46,807 bases of DNA, taken from the NCBI GenBank assembly GCA_017545245.1, contig JAFWPB010000045.1, forward strand, positions 1 to 46,807, written 5' to 3'. Origin of the DNA: Clostridiales bacterium. Lineage in GTDB: Bacteria > Bacillota > Clostridia > Saccharofermentanales > Saccharofermentanaceae. This document shows positions 16,267-23,256 of this stretch, in pieces. How positions within the stretch are numbered: position 1 is the stretch's first letter; each line of letters begins with the position of its first letter. The position numbers and the translations under genes were made by a program. The notes under the pieces are model-generated. The model made no database searches. It saw nothing but the letters and a program-made list of their open reading frames with translations, and had not been told where the DNA came from.

Positions 16267-17817
16267 ATGAAGTGGGAGTATAAACGAATCAGGAAAACGA
16301 GCTGGAATACTGTTTTCGGCAAGGGCTGGAAGCCGTGGTTGCTTTTAGTTTCCGTTTGTTTCCTCTTTTCCATGATCGGCGCGCAGAATTCCTTACAGGC
16401 CGAAGGTCTTGACTATGTTGACCAATGGCTTGGCTATAAAGATGAAAAGTATGAAGAGAACATTGCTTATCTGAAAGACTATGTGGCCGACACAAAGATC
16501 GTAAAGGCTTTGCCTGAGGAACTGGGGAATAAGGCTGTCGAATCGCTGGATTCCATTGCTGCAAGTAATTCCTGGGTCGTCCGTGTTCTTGCCCATAATG
16601 CTGCATACTTCGAGAGAAATCCCGGTGAAGTCATTGCCAATATCCTGATCGTCGGACTGATCATGTTTGTCGTGAAGTTTTTCTTCCTCAATGCTTCGGA
16701 GATAGGCTTGTACAGGTATGTCCTGGAAAACCGACAACAGGAGAAAGTCCGCTTCCGAAGGATCTTTGCGCCTTTTCATCTGAAGATGATCCCGAATGTG
16801 ATCTGGGTCGTTTTCCGTTATGCTCTGGCATTGATCAAGTGGTACATGCTTTTCATCATTCCGGGTATCTATAAGACATACCAGTTTTCCATGGTTCCTT
16901 TTATTCTTGCGGAGAATCCGAAAATCAAGTGGAAGGATGCGGTCAAGCTTTCAAAGGCGATGACAAAAGGGTATAAGTGGAAGATGTTTGTTACAGATCT
17001 TTCCTATATCTATATCTGGATCCTTCATCTCATTCCGATTGCCGGACTATTAGTATCTGTTCCACTCAGCGTGCAGCTTGACGCGGAATACTATTTTACT
17101 CTCCGCAACCGTACAGGGATCGATCATACAAATCTTCCGGAACAGGCCTTTGCCGGAGCACCTTATATAAAACGGAAACAGGATAAGAAGAAAGATCCGA
17201 ACATTATTCTTTCTGACCCGGAATATGTTCTGACTGATGTAAATACGAAGACCGCACATAGAAAGGGATTGTTCCGGTTTGATTACAGCCCTTTTGACAT
17301 CGTTTTCATGTTTTTCAGTTTCTGTTTTGTCGGATGGGTCTGGGAAGTCTGCTACGAATTTGTCGATACCGGCTTGCTGGTAAACCGGGGTACGATGTAC
17401 GGACCGTGGATTCCTATCTATGGTTTCGGCGGGCTTGCGATCGTGCTTCTTTTGAGCCGGTTTAAAGAGAGCAAAATCAAGCTTTTCCTTATGACTATGC
17501 TGGTATGTGCGATTCTGGAATATATCGGAAGTTTTGCTCTGGAGTTTATGTTTAACTCGTCATACTGGGACTATAAGGAGATGTTCATGAATGTCAACGG
17601 ACGTATCTGCCTGGCGGGCCTTGTGGCTTTTGGCGTCGGCGGTCTTTTCGGAGTTTATATTGCCGGTCCTGCTATCAGCCGCTTTGTTGACCGCTTCTCC
17701 AAAAGAACCCAGCTCATCGTATCCGTGTTGCTTGGTGTCCTGTTTGTGATGGATATCATCTGCTGCGGACTCTTTGGTTTTAATTCCGGGGCCAGCGTCG
17801 GCGGAAAGATCGTCTGA
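16267..17817 (+). CDS. Membrane protein: DUF975-like domain fused to CmpB-like permease domain
   Basis: The 516-residue protein has two parts. Residues ~1-300 resemble the DUF975 membrane family (several helices; a segment with W-K-D-A-V-K-L-S-K and a late GLLVSVPLSVQ helix). Residues ~335-510 resemble the clostridial putative ABC-transporter permease family (CmpB-like), recognisable from FVGWVWEVCYE, NRGTMYGPW and the YGFGG helix. The joint lies in a charged region around residues 295-335. Both families are of unknown mechanism; I would not call it a transporter with confidence. It follows the Clp gene by 24 bases and precedes a bidirectional terminator. Confidence 0.8.
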   Translation: MKWEYKRIRKTSWNTVFGKGWKPWLLLVSVCFLFSMIGAQNSLQAEGLDYVDQWLGYKDEKYEENIAYLKDYVADTKIVKALPEELGNKAVESLDSIAASNSWVVRVLAHNAAYFERNPGEVIANILIVGLIMFVVKFFFLNASEIGLYRYVLENRQQEKVRFRRIFAPFHLKMIPNVIWVVFRYALALIKWYMLFIIPGIYKTYQFSMVPFILAENPKIKWKDAVKLSKAMTKGYKWKMFVTDLSYIYIWILHLIPIAGLLVSVPLSVQLDAEYYFTLRNRTGIDHTNLPEQAFAGAPYIKRKQDKKKDPNIILSDPEYVLTDVNTKTAHRKGLFRFDYSPFDIVFMFFSFCFVGWVWEVCYEFVDTGLLVNRGTMYGPWIPIYGFGGLAIVLLLSRFKESKIKLFLMTMLVCAILEYIGSFALEFMFNSSYWDYKEMFMNVNGRICLAGLVAFGVGGLFGVYIAGPAISRFVDRFSKRTQLIVSVLLGVLFVMDIICCGLFGFNSGASVGGKIV

Positions 17818-17833
17818 TTCTTTTCGAAGCAAA

Positions 17834-17868
17834 AAGAGATCCTGCAGATGCCGGATCTCTTCTCTTTG
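17834..17868. terminator. Bidirectional terminator between convergent genes
   Basis: A 9-bp stem AAGAGATCC/GGATCTCTT (17834-17842 and 17853-17861) lies between the convergent membrane-protein gene and argJ, with A residues before it and CTCTTTGTT after it, so it can serve both strands. Confidence 0.7.
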
Positions 17869-17890
17869 TTAGGTTTTTCGGTTCTTTTAC

Positions 17891-19102
17891 TCAGGAACGG
17901 TAACTAGCGTTGATCTTTACATAATCGTAAGTAAAGTCACAGGTCCACATTCTATCACTATAATCACCATCATTTAACTCGATCTGAATGAGAATGTCGT
18001 GTTCAGAGAGCTTTTCTTTTGCAATCTCTTCATCAAAAGGAAGGGCAACGCCATTCTGGTAGACAGGAAGACCGGAAAGAGACATGCTGATCTTATCTGG
18101 GTCAATGTCTGCACCGGAATAACCAAGAGCGGTGATGAAACGTCCGCAGTTGGCATCCTGACCGAAGATGGCCGTCTTGCAAAGTGGAGAACGGCAAATC
18201 GAAAGTACGCAGAGATATGCGTCGTTCGGTGTCTTGGCTCCATTGACAACAACTTCAACCAGTTTGGAAGCACCTTCTCCGTCAGAAGCAATCATCTTGG
18301 CAAGATCAAAGCAGAGAGCATGGAACGCTTCCTTGAATACTTCGTATTCTTCCGTTCCTTCAACGATCTCCGGTGTTTCAGAAGCACCGTTAGCCATAAT
18401 CACGACCATGTCGCAGACCGATGTGTCGCCATCAACGGAAACACGATTGTATGTATCTTTTACATTGGCGCTGATCATGGACTGCAGCGCTTTCTGGCTG
18501 ATGTTGGCGTCTGTTGTAAAAACACTGATCATGGTGGCCAGGTTCGGATGGATCATACCAGAGCCTTTGGCGATTGCAGCGATCGTGAGTTCTTTTCCAA
18601 AAAGAGAAACAGTTGCCGCGACTTCCTTCGGCTGCGTGTCGGTCGTCATGATTGCGCGTTCTGCAAGATGTCCGCAGTCTTCGGAAGAAGAAGCGTTCTC
18701 GATCAGACCCGGGATCGCCGAAGTGATCTTGTCCAGGGGGAGACGGGATCCGATTACACCAGTAGAAGCGGTGAGGATCATGTTCGGTTCGGTACCGATC
18801 AGGCCGGCAACAGAAGAAGCCATTGCCTCAGCATCCTTTTCGCCATCTTCGCCAACGCAGGCATTTGCATTGCCGCTGTTGATGATGATTCCACGGACTT
18901 GCTCCTGGGAACGGATGATCGAGATCGAACGGGTCAGGGAATGTCCTTTTACCAGGTTCGAAGTATATACTCCGGCAACATTGGCGGGAGTTTTGGAGCC
19001 GATATATGCCAGATCCGGGTTTCCGTTCGGCTTAAGACCGGCATGTACACCATTGGCGATAAAGCCCTGCGGTAAAGTGATATATGCGTTTTCTATTTCC
19101 AT
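17891..19102 (-). CDS. argJ: Bifunctional ornithine acetyltransferase / N-acetylglutamate synthase
   Basis: ArgJ recycles the acetyl group from N-acetylornithine to glutamate in cyclic arginine synthesis. The 403-residue precursor contains the self-cleavage site in KGSGMIHPNLATM, where Thr190 becomes the nucleophile of the beta chain, and ends in the typical INASYRS. Length is normal. On the - strand AGAGGT precedes the ATG at a good distance, and a TATAAT box lies about 33 bases upstream of it. It is alone: no argB, argC or argD lie in the window. Histidine in place of the common Ala/Asn within GMIxPN is a conservative family variation. Confidence 0.95.
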   Translation of the reverse strand: MEIENAYITLPQGFIANGVHAGLKPNGNPDLAYIGSKTPANVAGVYTSNLVKGHSLTRSISIIRSQEQVRGIIINSGNANACVGEDGEKDAEAMASSVAGLIGTEPNMILTASTGVIGSRLPLDKITSAIPGLIENASSSEDCGHLAERAIMTTDTQPKEVAATVSLFGKELTIAAIAKGSGMIHPNLATMISVFTTDANISQKALQSMISANVKDTYNRVSVDGDTSVCDMVVIMANGASETPEIVEGTEEYEVFKEAFHALCFDLAKMIASDGEGASKLVEVVVNGAKTPNDAYLCVLSICRSPLCKTAIFGQDANCGRFITALGYSGADIDPDKISMSLSGLPVYQNGVALPFDEEIAKEKLSEHDILIQIELNDGDYSDRMWTCDFTYDYVKINASYRS

Positions 19103-19134
19103 ATTTCAGTACCTCTGATAAATAATTAAGAAGC

Positions 19135-19140
19135 ATTATA
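19135..19140 (-). promoter_or_regulatory. -10 box of argJ
   Basis: TATAAT on the - strand, preceded by GTG, about 33 bases before the argJ start. No convincing -35 box is seen at 16-18 bases. The tRNA promoter on the opposite strand begins about 55 bases away. Confidence 0.4.
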
Positions 19141-19193
19141 CACCTACTTTGAAATCTTTTTCTATAGAAGAAATAGAATTCAAAAAGAAGTGC

Positions 19194-19223
19194 TTGACAT
19201 TTTGCCTCGGAAAACATTATAAT
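19194..19223 (+). promoter_or_regulatory. Promoter of the tRNA His-Gln-Lys operon
   Basis: Consensus TTGACA (19194-19199) and TATAAT (19218-19223) with an 18-base spacer, 26 bases upstream of tRNA-His. Confidence 0.85.
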
Positions 19224-19249
19224 TTCGTAGTGCCTTTTGGGAGAAACTT

Positions 19250-19327
19250 GGTGGGATTAGCTCAGTTGGTTAGAGCGCTAGTTTGTGGCACTAGAGGTCA
19301 TGGGTTCGACCCCCATATCCCACCCCA
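19250..19327 (+). tRNA. tRNA-His (GTG)
   Basis: Cloverleaf with acceptor GTGGGAT/ATCCCAC, an extra 5' G (19250) opposite C73 as required for histidine tRNA identity, anticodon stem CTAGT/ACTAG with loop TTGTGGC (anticodon GTG), T loop TTCGACC and encoded CCA. Confidence 0.95.
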
Positions 19328-19350
19328 ACTAATCCTAAGAGGATTTTTAT

Positions 19351-19425
19351 TGGGGTATAGCCAAGCGGTAAGGCACGGGACTTTGACTCCCGCATTCGTA
19401 GGTCCGAATCCTGCTACCCCAGCCA
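19351..19425 (+). tRNA. tRNA-Gln (TTG)
   Basis: Acceptor TGGGGTA/TACCCCA, anticodon stem CGGGA/TCCCG with loop CTTTGAC (anticodon TTG), T arm GTAGG/CCTGC and encoded CCA. Second gene of the tRNA operon. Confidence 0.95.
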
Positions 19426-19428
19426 TAT

Positions 19429-19504
19429 GGTTCACTAGCTCAGTCGGTAGAGCACTTGACTTTTAATCAAGGGGTCTGGAGTTCGAGCCTCCAGTGAGCC
19501 ACCA
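19429..19504 (+). tRNA. tRNA-Lys (TTT)
   Basis: Acceptor GGTTCAC/GTGAGCC (one G-T pair), anticodon stem CTTGA/TCAAG with loop CTTTTAA (anticodon TTT), T arm CTGGA/TCCAG and encoded CCA. Third gene of the tRNA operon, only three bases after tRNA-Gln. Confidence 0.95.
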
Positions 19505-19516
19505 TACGAATGAATG

Positions 19517-19544
19517 ACTGCCTCAGATATGAGGCAGTTTTTTT
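19517..19544 (+). terminator. Terminator of the tRNA operon
   Basis: ACTGCCTCA, loop GATA, TGAGGCAGT followed by a run of seven T residues. Confidence 0.93.
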
Positions 19545-19639
19545 GTTTCCGGAAAGTGATGCTTCGTAACGGAAGTACTTGCGGAATCGCTGACTGATGA
19601 GGATAATAGAAACGGAGAGAATGAGAGGGGATAGGGAAC

Positions 19640-20233
19640 ATGGCCAGATTTGAAATTGTGAATCCGCTTTCCGGATCGTGCCTGACGATAAAGACGAAAA
19701 GACTATATCTGTCCGTTTATAAGCCATGTATGGCACCTGAGGTGACATCTTACCTGGTCAGGAACCGTTCATTCCATAAACCTTTCACACAGGTCCATAA
19801 AGACCGATACTTCACCATCTCTGAACAGAAGGCCTACCTTAAGTCGGATCTTGGGCAGTACAAGAACAATACGCAGGTCGGGTTCTGGCTGTCGCGTATT
19901 GAAGAGCCCGGAAAGATTATCGGACGTCTTTCGTTTTACAGTATCATCGGTGGCGCAATGATGACTTCGTTCGTCGGTTATCACATTGATGAAGCGTGTC
20001 AGGGCCAGGGGTATATGACAGAAGCCTTGCAGGCCGGGTGTGATTTTATGTTCAAGTATTACCGGCTTCATCGGATCCAGGCAGATGTCATGCCGCATAA
20101 TGAAAAGTCCCAGGCTGTGGTGGAGAAGTGTGGTTTCGTCAAGATGGGATATAACATTCGTTATATGGAGATAGATGGGAAATACCAGGATCATGTCATG
20201 TATGTTTTGCTTAATCCGGAAGTGGAACCGTAG
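19640..20233 (+). CDS. GNAT acetyltransferase, RimJ/RimL-like
   Basis: The 197-residue protein carries the GNAT fold in the RimJ/RimL arrangement: strand FVGYHID, the acetyl-CoA pyrophosphate-binding stretch ACQGQGYMTEAL (Q/R-x-x-G-x-G/A type), and the motif B region with HRIQADVMPHNEKSQAVVEKCGF. The typical role is N-terminal acetylation of a ribosomal protein or of a small amine. Start ATG 19640 follows GAGAGGGGATAGG. The first 45 residues contain a TIKTKRLYL strand typical of this group. Target unknown; free-standing after the tRNA operon. Confidence 0.85.
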   Translation: MARFEIVNPLSGSCLTIKTKRLYLSVYKPCMAPEVTSYLVRNRSFHKPFTQVHKDRYFTISEQKAYLKSDLGQYKNNTQVGFWLSRIEEPGKIIGRLSFYSIIGGAMMTSFVGYHIDEACQGQGYMTEALQAGCDFMFKYYRLHRIQADVMPHNEKSQAVVEKCGFVKMGYNIRYMEIDGKYQDHVMYVLLNPEVEP

Positions 20234-20344
20234 CTTTTTTCATGGAAGAGAATGTTTGGTGAAAAAACTATTTGCAAATATCGTGAAAGAATGGTGTACT
20301 ATTAAATTAGAGTGTGAATGCAAACAATTGAAGGAGCGTGAATT

Positions 20345-20788
20345 ATGAAACGATCTTCATTAAATACAAAAATCATCGTAGCGGCATTAGTTCTCTCGAT
20401 GGGAAGTGCTTTTGCAGGATGCGGAAAGAAAGAGGAAACAACGACCACTGCCCCGTCTTCGATTGAAGTGACTTCCGAGACGACACCGGTTGAATCGGCT
20501 ACAACGACCGCTGCACCGACGACATTGATGGAATATGGAGAGACTTTGGCACCGAATGATGTACAGGTGACATGGCAGGAAGAGCCGATGGAAGCAAAAG
20601 TAATGTATATCGTCGGTGTTGAGAAGTACCTGAAAGTCCGTAAGGGTCCGGATACGAAGTATGATCAGATCGGTTCGCTTACAAAGGGAATGGAAGTAAT
20701 TGTTGTCGCCAAGACGAGCAATAACTGGTATAAGCTGGAAGACGGATACTATGTTTCTGCTGATTATGTCAGCCTGACGCCGTCCTGA
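20345..20788 (+). CDS. Lipoprotein with SH3-type domain
   Basis: The 147-residue protein has a lipoprotein signal (basic start, hydrophobic stretch, SAFAGC with Cys26 as the lipidated residue), a Thr/Ser/Glu-rich linker of about 45 residues, and a C-terminal bacterial SH3 domain (KVMYIVGVEKYLKVRKGPD... WYKLEDGYYVSADYV). Such domains usually bind cell-wall peptides. It should sit on the outer face of the membrane. ATG 20345 follows GGAGCG. The Thr-rich linker resembles the Thr-rich stalks of the surface proteins at 7252-10347. Confidence 0.85.
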   Translation: MKRSSLNTKIIVAALVLSMGSAFAGCGKKEETTTTAPSSIEVTSETTPVESATTTAAPTTLMEYGETLAPNDVQVTWQEEPMEAKVMYIVGVEKYLKVRKGPDTKYDQIGSLTKGMEVIVVAKTSNNWYKLEDGYYVSADYVSLTPS

Positions 20789-20819
20789 CAGGGTTCCTGC
20801 AGATTTTTAAAATTGCATA

Positions 20820-20848
20820 TAGACAAGCATGCTTTCGTGTAGTATTAT
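20820..20848 (+). promoter_or_regulatory. Promoter of the tRNA Gly-Arg operon
   Basis: TAGACA (20820-20825) and TATTAT (20843-20848) with a 17-base spacer, about 40 bases upstream of tRNA-Gly. Confidence 0.65.
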
Positions 20849-20888
20849 ATCTAGGCAAGTTTTTTGAGATGCTTCACGAAAGTAACAT

Positions 20889-20962
20889 GCGGGTGTAGTT
20901 CAATGGTAGAACTCCAGCCTTCCAAGCTGATCACGTGGGTTCGATTCCCATCACCCGCTCCA
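20889..20962 (+). tRNA. tRNA-Gly (TCC)
   Basis: Acceptor GCGGGTG/CACCCGC, anticodon loop CTTCCAA (anticodon TCC), T arm GTGGG/CCCAT with TTCGATT, and encoded CCA. Confidence 0.95.
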
Positions 20963-20963
20963 T

Positions 20964-20990
20964 GAATGACGATCCATGTGGTCGTCATTC
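20964..20990 (+). other. Hairpin between tRNA-Gly and tRNA-Arg
   Basis: A 9-bp perfect inverted repeat GAATGACGA/TCGTCATTC with a 9-base loop begins two bases after the tRNA-Gly CCA. There is no T-tract, so it is more likely a processing or protective stem than a terminator. Confidence 0.55.
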
Positions 20991-20999
20991 TTACAACGT

Positions 21000-21076
21000 G
21001 GGTCCATAGCTCAGCTGGATAGAGCAACAGCCTTCTAAGCTGTGGGCCGGAGGTTCGAATCCCCCTGGGCTCACCA
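21000..21076 (+). tRNA. tRNA-Arg (TCT)
   Basis: Acceptor GGGTCCA/TGGGCTC (two G-T pairs), anticodon stem ACAGC/GCTGT with loop CTTCTAA (anticodon TCT), T loop TTCGAAT, and encoded CCA. It decodes AGA, a frequent arginine codon in this window. Confidence 0.93.
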
Positions 21077-21085
21077 TGACATGAA

Positions 21086-21130
21086 ATGAGATCATCTTTC
21101 TGAAATCAGAAACGGTGATCTTATTTTTTT
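21086..21130 (+). terminator. Terminator of the tRNA Gly-Arg operon
   Basis: A long hairpin: outer 11-bp stem ATGAGATCATC/GGTGATCTTAT (two G-T pairs) enclosing a 7-bp stem TTTCTGA/TCAGAAA, followed by seven T residues. Confidence 0.88.
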
Positions 21131-21183
21131 GCTCTGTGGCAAATTTTGTGGGAAAAGGACCGTAGCACCACAGTATGTTGTGG

Positions 21184-21189
21184 TATAAT
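21184..21189 (+). promoter_or_regulatory. Extended -10 promoter of the topoisomerase operon
   Basis: TGG-TATAAT (TGnTATAAT) lies about 32 bases before the ATG at 21221. No clear -35 box is visible. The context TGTGGTATAAT is identical to that before the citrate synthase gene. Confidence 0.5.
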
Positions 21190-21220
21190 TGATAGGATTA
21201 AAAGGGAGAGGTATGAAAAA

Positions 21221-23206
21221 ATGCCAGGCAAGTCTACTTATGGTAACGATACAATTACCGCGCTGAAAGGCGCAGACCGTGTGCGTAAACGTCCGGGTGT
21301 CATCTTTGGCTCTGACGGGCTGGAGGGTTGTGAACACTCATTTTTTGAGATCCTGAGTAACTCGATCGATGAGGCCAGAGAGGGATACGGCGATAAAATC
21401 GAGGTTGTGCGCTGCAAGGACGGTTCGATTTCTGTTGAGGACTTCGGCCGTGGTATTCCGCTTGACTACAACACCAAAGAGCAGCGTTTTAACTGGGAGC
21501 TTGTCTATTGTGAACTCTATGCAGGTGGTAAGTACAATAACGACACTGGTGAGAGCTATGAGTTCAGTCTGGGCCTGAATGGTCTTGGTGCATGTGCTAC
21601 CCAGTATTCTTCCGAGTATTTCGATGTCACGGTTTTCCGTGACGGTTTTAAGTATAATCTCCATTTTGAAAAGGGAGAAAATATCGGCGGTCTTCTTAAG
21701 GAGCCGACACGTTTTAAGCGTACCGGTACGATCCAGAAGTGGAAGCCGGACCGTGAAGTATTTACGGATATCAATATTCCGCTTGATTCTTTCCTTCAGA
21801 TCCTGAAGCGTCAGGCAGTTGTCAATTCCGGTGTTACATTCATCCTGAAAGATGAAGAGAGCGGAGAAGAGTTTACTTTCTGTTATCCGGCCGGTATTGA
21901 AGGCTATGTGGCAGAGTTCGATGGTGGAAAAGGTCTTTCTTCGCCGGCTTCTTTCGATGGAATCGGCCGAGGCAAGGACCGCGCAGACAAGCCGGAATAT
22001 AAGGTGAAGTGCCAGGTTGCATTCTGCTTTAATAACGAAGTCAATGTTCTGGAGTATTACCATAACAGTAGTTTTCTCGAACATGGCGGTGCTCCGGATA
22101 AAGCGGTCCGAAGTGCTTTTACCGCAGAAATCGATAAGCAGATCCGTGCGAGAGACAAGTATAAAGCAAACGAGAGCAAGATCGTGTTCCAGGATGTCGC
22201 AGACAGCCTGATCCTTGTGACCAGTTCTTTCTCTACACAGACCAGCTACGAGAACCAGACGAAAAAGGCAATCACCAACAAGTTTATCCAGGATTTCATG
22301 GCGGACCTGATCCGGCAGAAACTGGAAGTCTGGTTTATTGAAAATAAGCCTGAAGGTGATAAGGTCGTTGAGCAGATCCTGATCAACAAGAGATCCCGTG
22401 AGAATGCGGAAAAGACGAGATTGAACGTCAAGAAGAAGCTCATGGGCAGCATCGATATCAATAACCGTGTCAAGAAGTTCGTGGATTGCCGCACGAAGGA
22501 TGTCGAGCAGAGAGAGCTCTATATCGTAGAGGGTGATTCCGCTCTCGGTTCCTGTAAGATGGGTCGTGATGCGGAATTCCAGGCGATCATGCCGGTAAGA
22601 GGTAAGATACTGAACTGCCTGAAGGCGGAGTATCCGGTCATTTTCAAGAGTGAGATCATTACGGACCTGATCAAGGTCCTTGGCTGTGGCGTGGAGATCC
22701 AGACAAAGCATGACAAGGATCTGTCCTCTTTTGACCTGTCGCTTCTGCGCTGGAACAAGATCATCATCTGTACCGATGCCGACGTCGACGGATTCCATAT
22801 CCGTACCTTGATCCTGGCTATGATCTTCCGTCTTATGCCGACTCTGATCCGTGAAGGTAAAGTGTTTATCGCGGAGTCGCCGCTTTTTGAGATCACATAT
22901 AGAAACAAGGGCGAAGAGAAGACTTTGTTTGCGTATAACGAGAAAGAAAAAGCGGAGATCCTGCAGAAGTATCCGCCGGAGAAGTGCACGCTTCAGCGTT
23001 CCAAGGGTCTTGGTGAGAACGAACCGGAGATGATGTGGGAAACCACGATGAATCCGGCGACGAGAAGACTGATCAAGGTCATGCCGGGTGATGAGCAGCA
23101 GACGATGGATACATTTGAACTGCTTCTCGGTGATAATTTGGCAGGAAGAAAAGACCATATTGAGCGCGATGGTCATCTGTACCTTGAGATGCTGGATGTT
23201 GACTAA
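21221..23206 (+). CDS. parE: Type IIA DNA topoisomerase subunit B (ParE/GyrB family)
   Basis: The 661-residue ATPase subunit has the GHKL ATP-binding residues (Glu43, Asn47 in FFEILSNSIDEA; FGRGIP; GLNGLGA), a transducer domain, and the TOPRIM motif EGDSA near residue 436 with the later acidic triad DADVDG. With subunit A it passes one DNA duplex through another to decatenate or relax DNA. It diverges from standard GyrB (EGDSALGSCKMGRD, MPVRGKILNCLKAEY) and is not beside dnaA/recF, so I favour a topoisomerase IV-like enzyme over the main gyrase. ATG 21221 follows GGGAGAGG; the longer frame from 21146 is unlikely because it overlaps the promoter. Subunit A follows after 50 bases. Confidence 0.88.
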   Translation: MPGKSTYGNDTITALKGADRVRKRPGVIFGSDGLEGCEHSFFEILSNSIDEAREGYGDKIEVVRCKDGSISVEDFGRGIPLDYNTKEQRFNWELVYCELYAGGKYNNDTGESYEFSLGLNGLGACATQYSSEYFDVTVFRDGFKYNLHFEKGENIGGLLKEPTRFKRTGTIQKWKPDREVFTDINIPLDSFLQILKRQAVVNSGVTFILKDEESGEEFTFCYPAGIEGYVAEFDGGKGLSSPASFDGIGRGKDRADKPEYKVKCQVAFCFNNEVNVLEYYHNSSFLEHGGAPDKAVRSAFTAEIDKQIRARDKYKANESKIVFQDVADSLILVTSSFSTQTSYENQTKKAITNKFIQDFMADLIRQKLEVWFIENKPEGDKVVEQILINKRSRENAEKTRLNVKKKLMGSIDINNRVKKFVDCRTKDVEQRELYIVEGDSALGSCKMGRDAEFQAIMPVRGKILNCLKAEYPVIFKSEIITDLIKVLGCGVEIQTKHDKDLSSFDLSLLRWNKIIICTDADVDGFHIRTLILAMIFRLMPTLIREGKVFIAESPLFEITYRNKGEEKTLFAYNEKEKAEILQKYPPEKCTLQRSKGLGENEPEMMWETTMNPATRRLIKVMPGDEQQTMDTFELLLGDNLAGRKDHIERDGHLYLEMLDVD

Positions 23207-23256
23207 GTTCGGATTTTCTGAAGGAAAGTAATAGAAATAGAGAAGAGAGAACAAAA

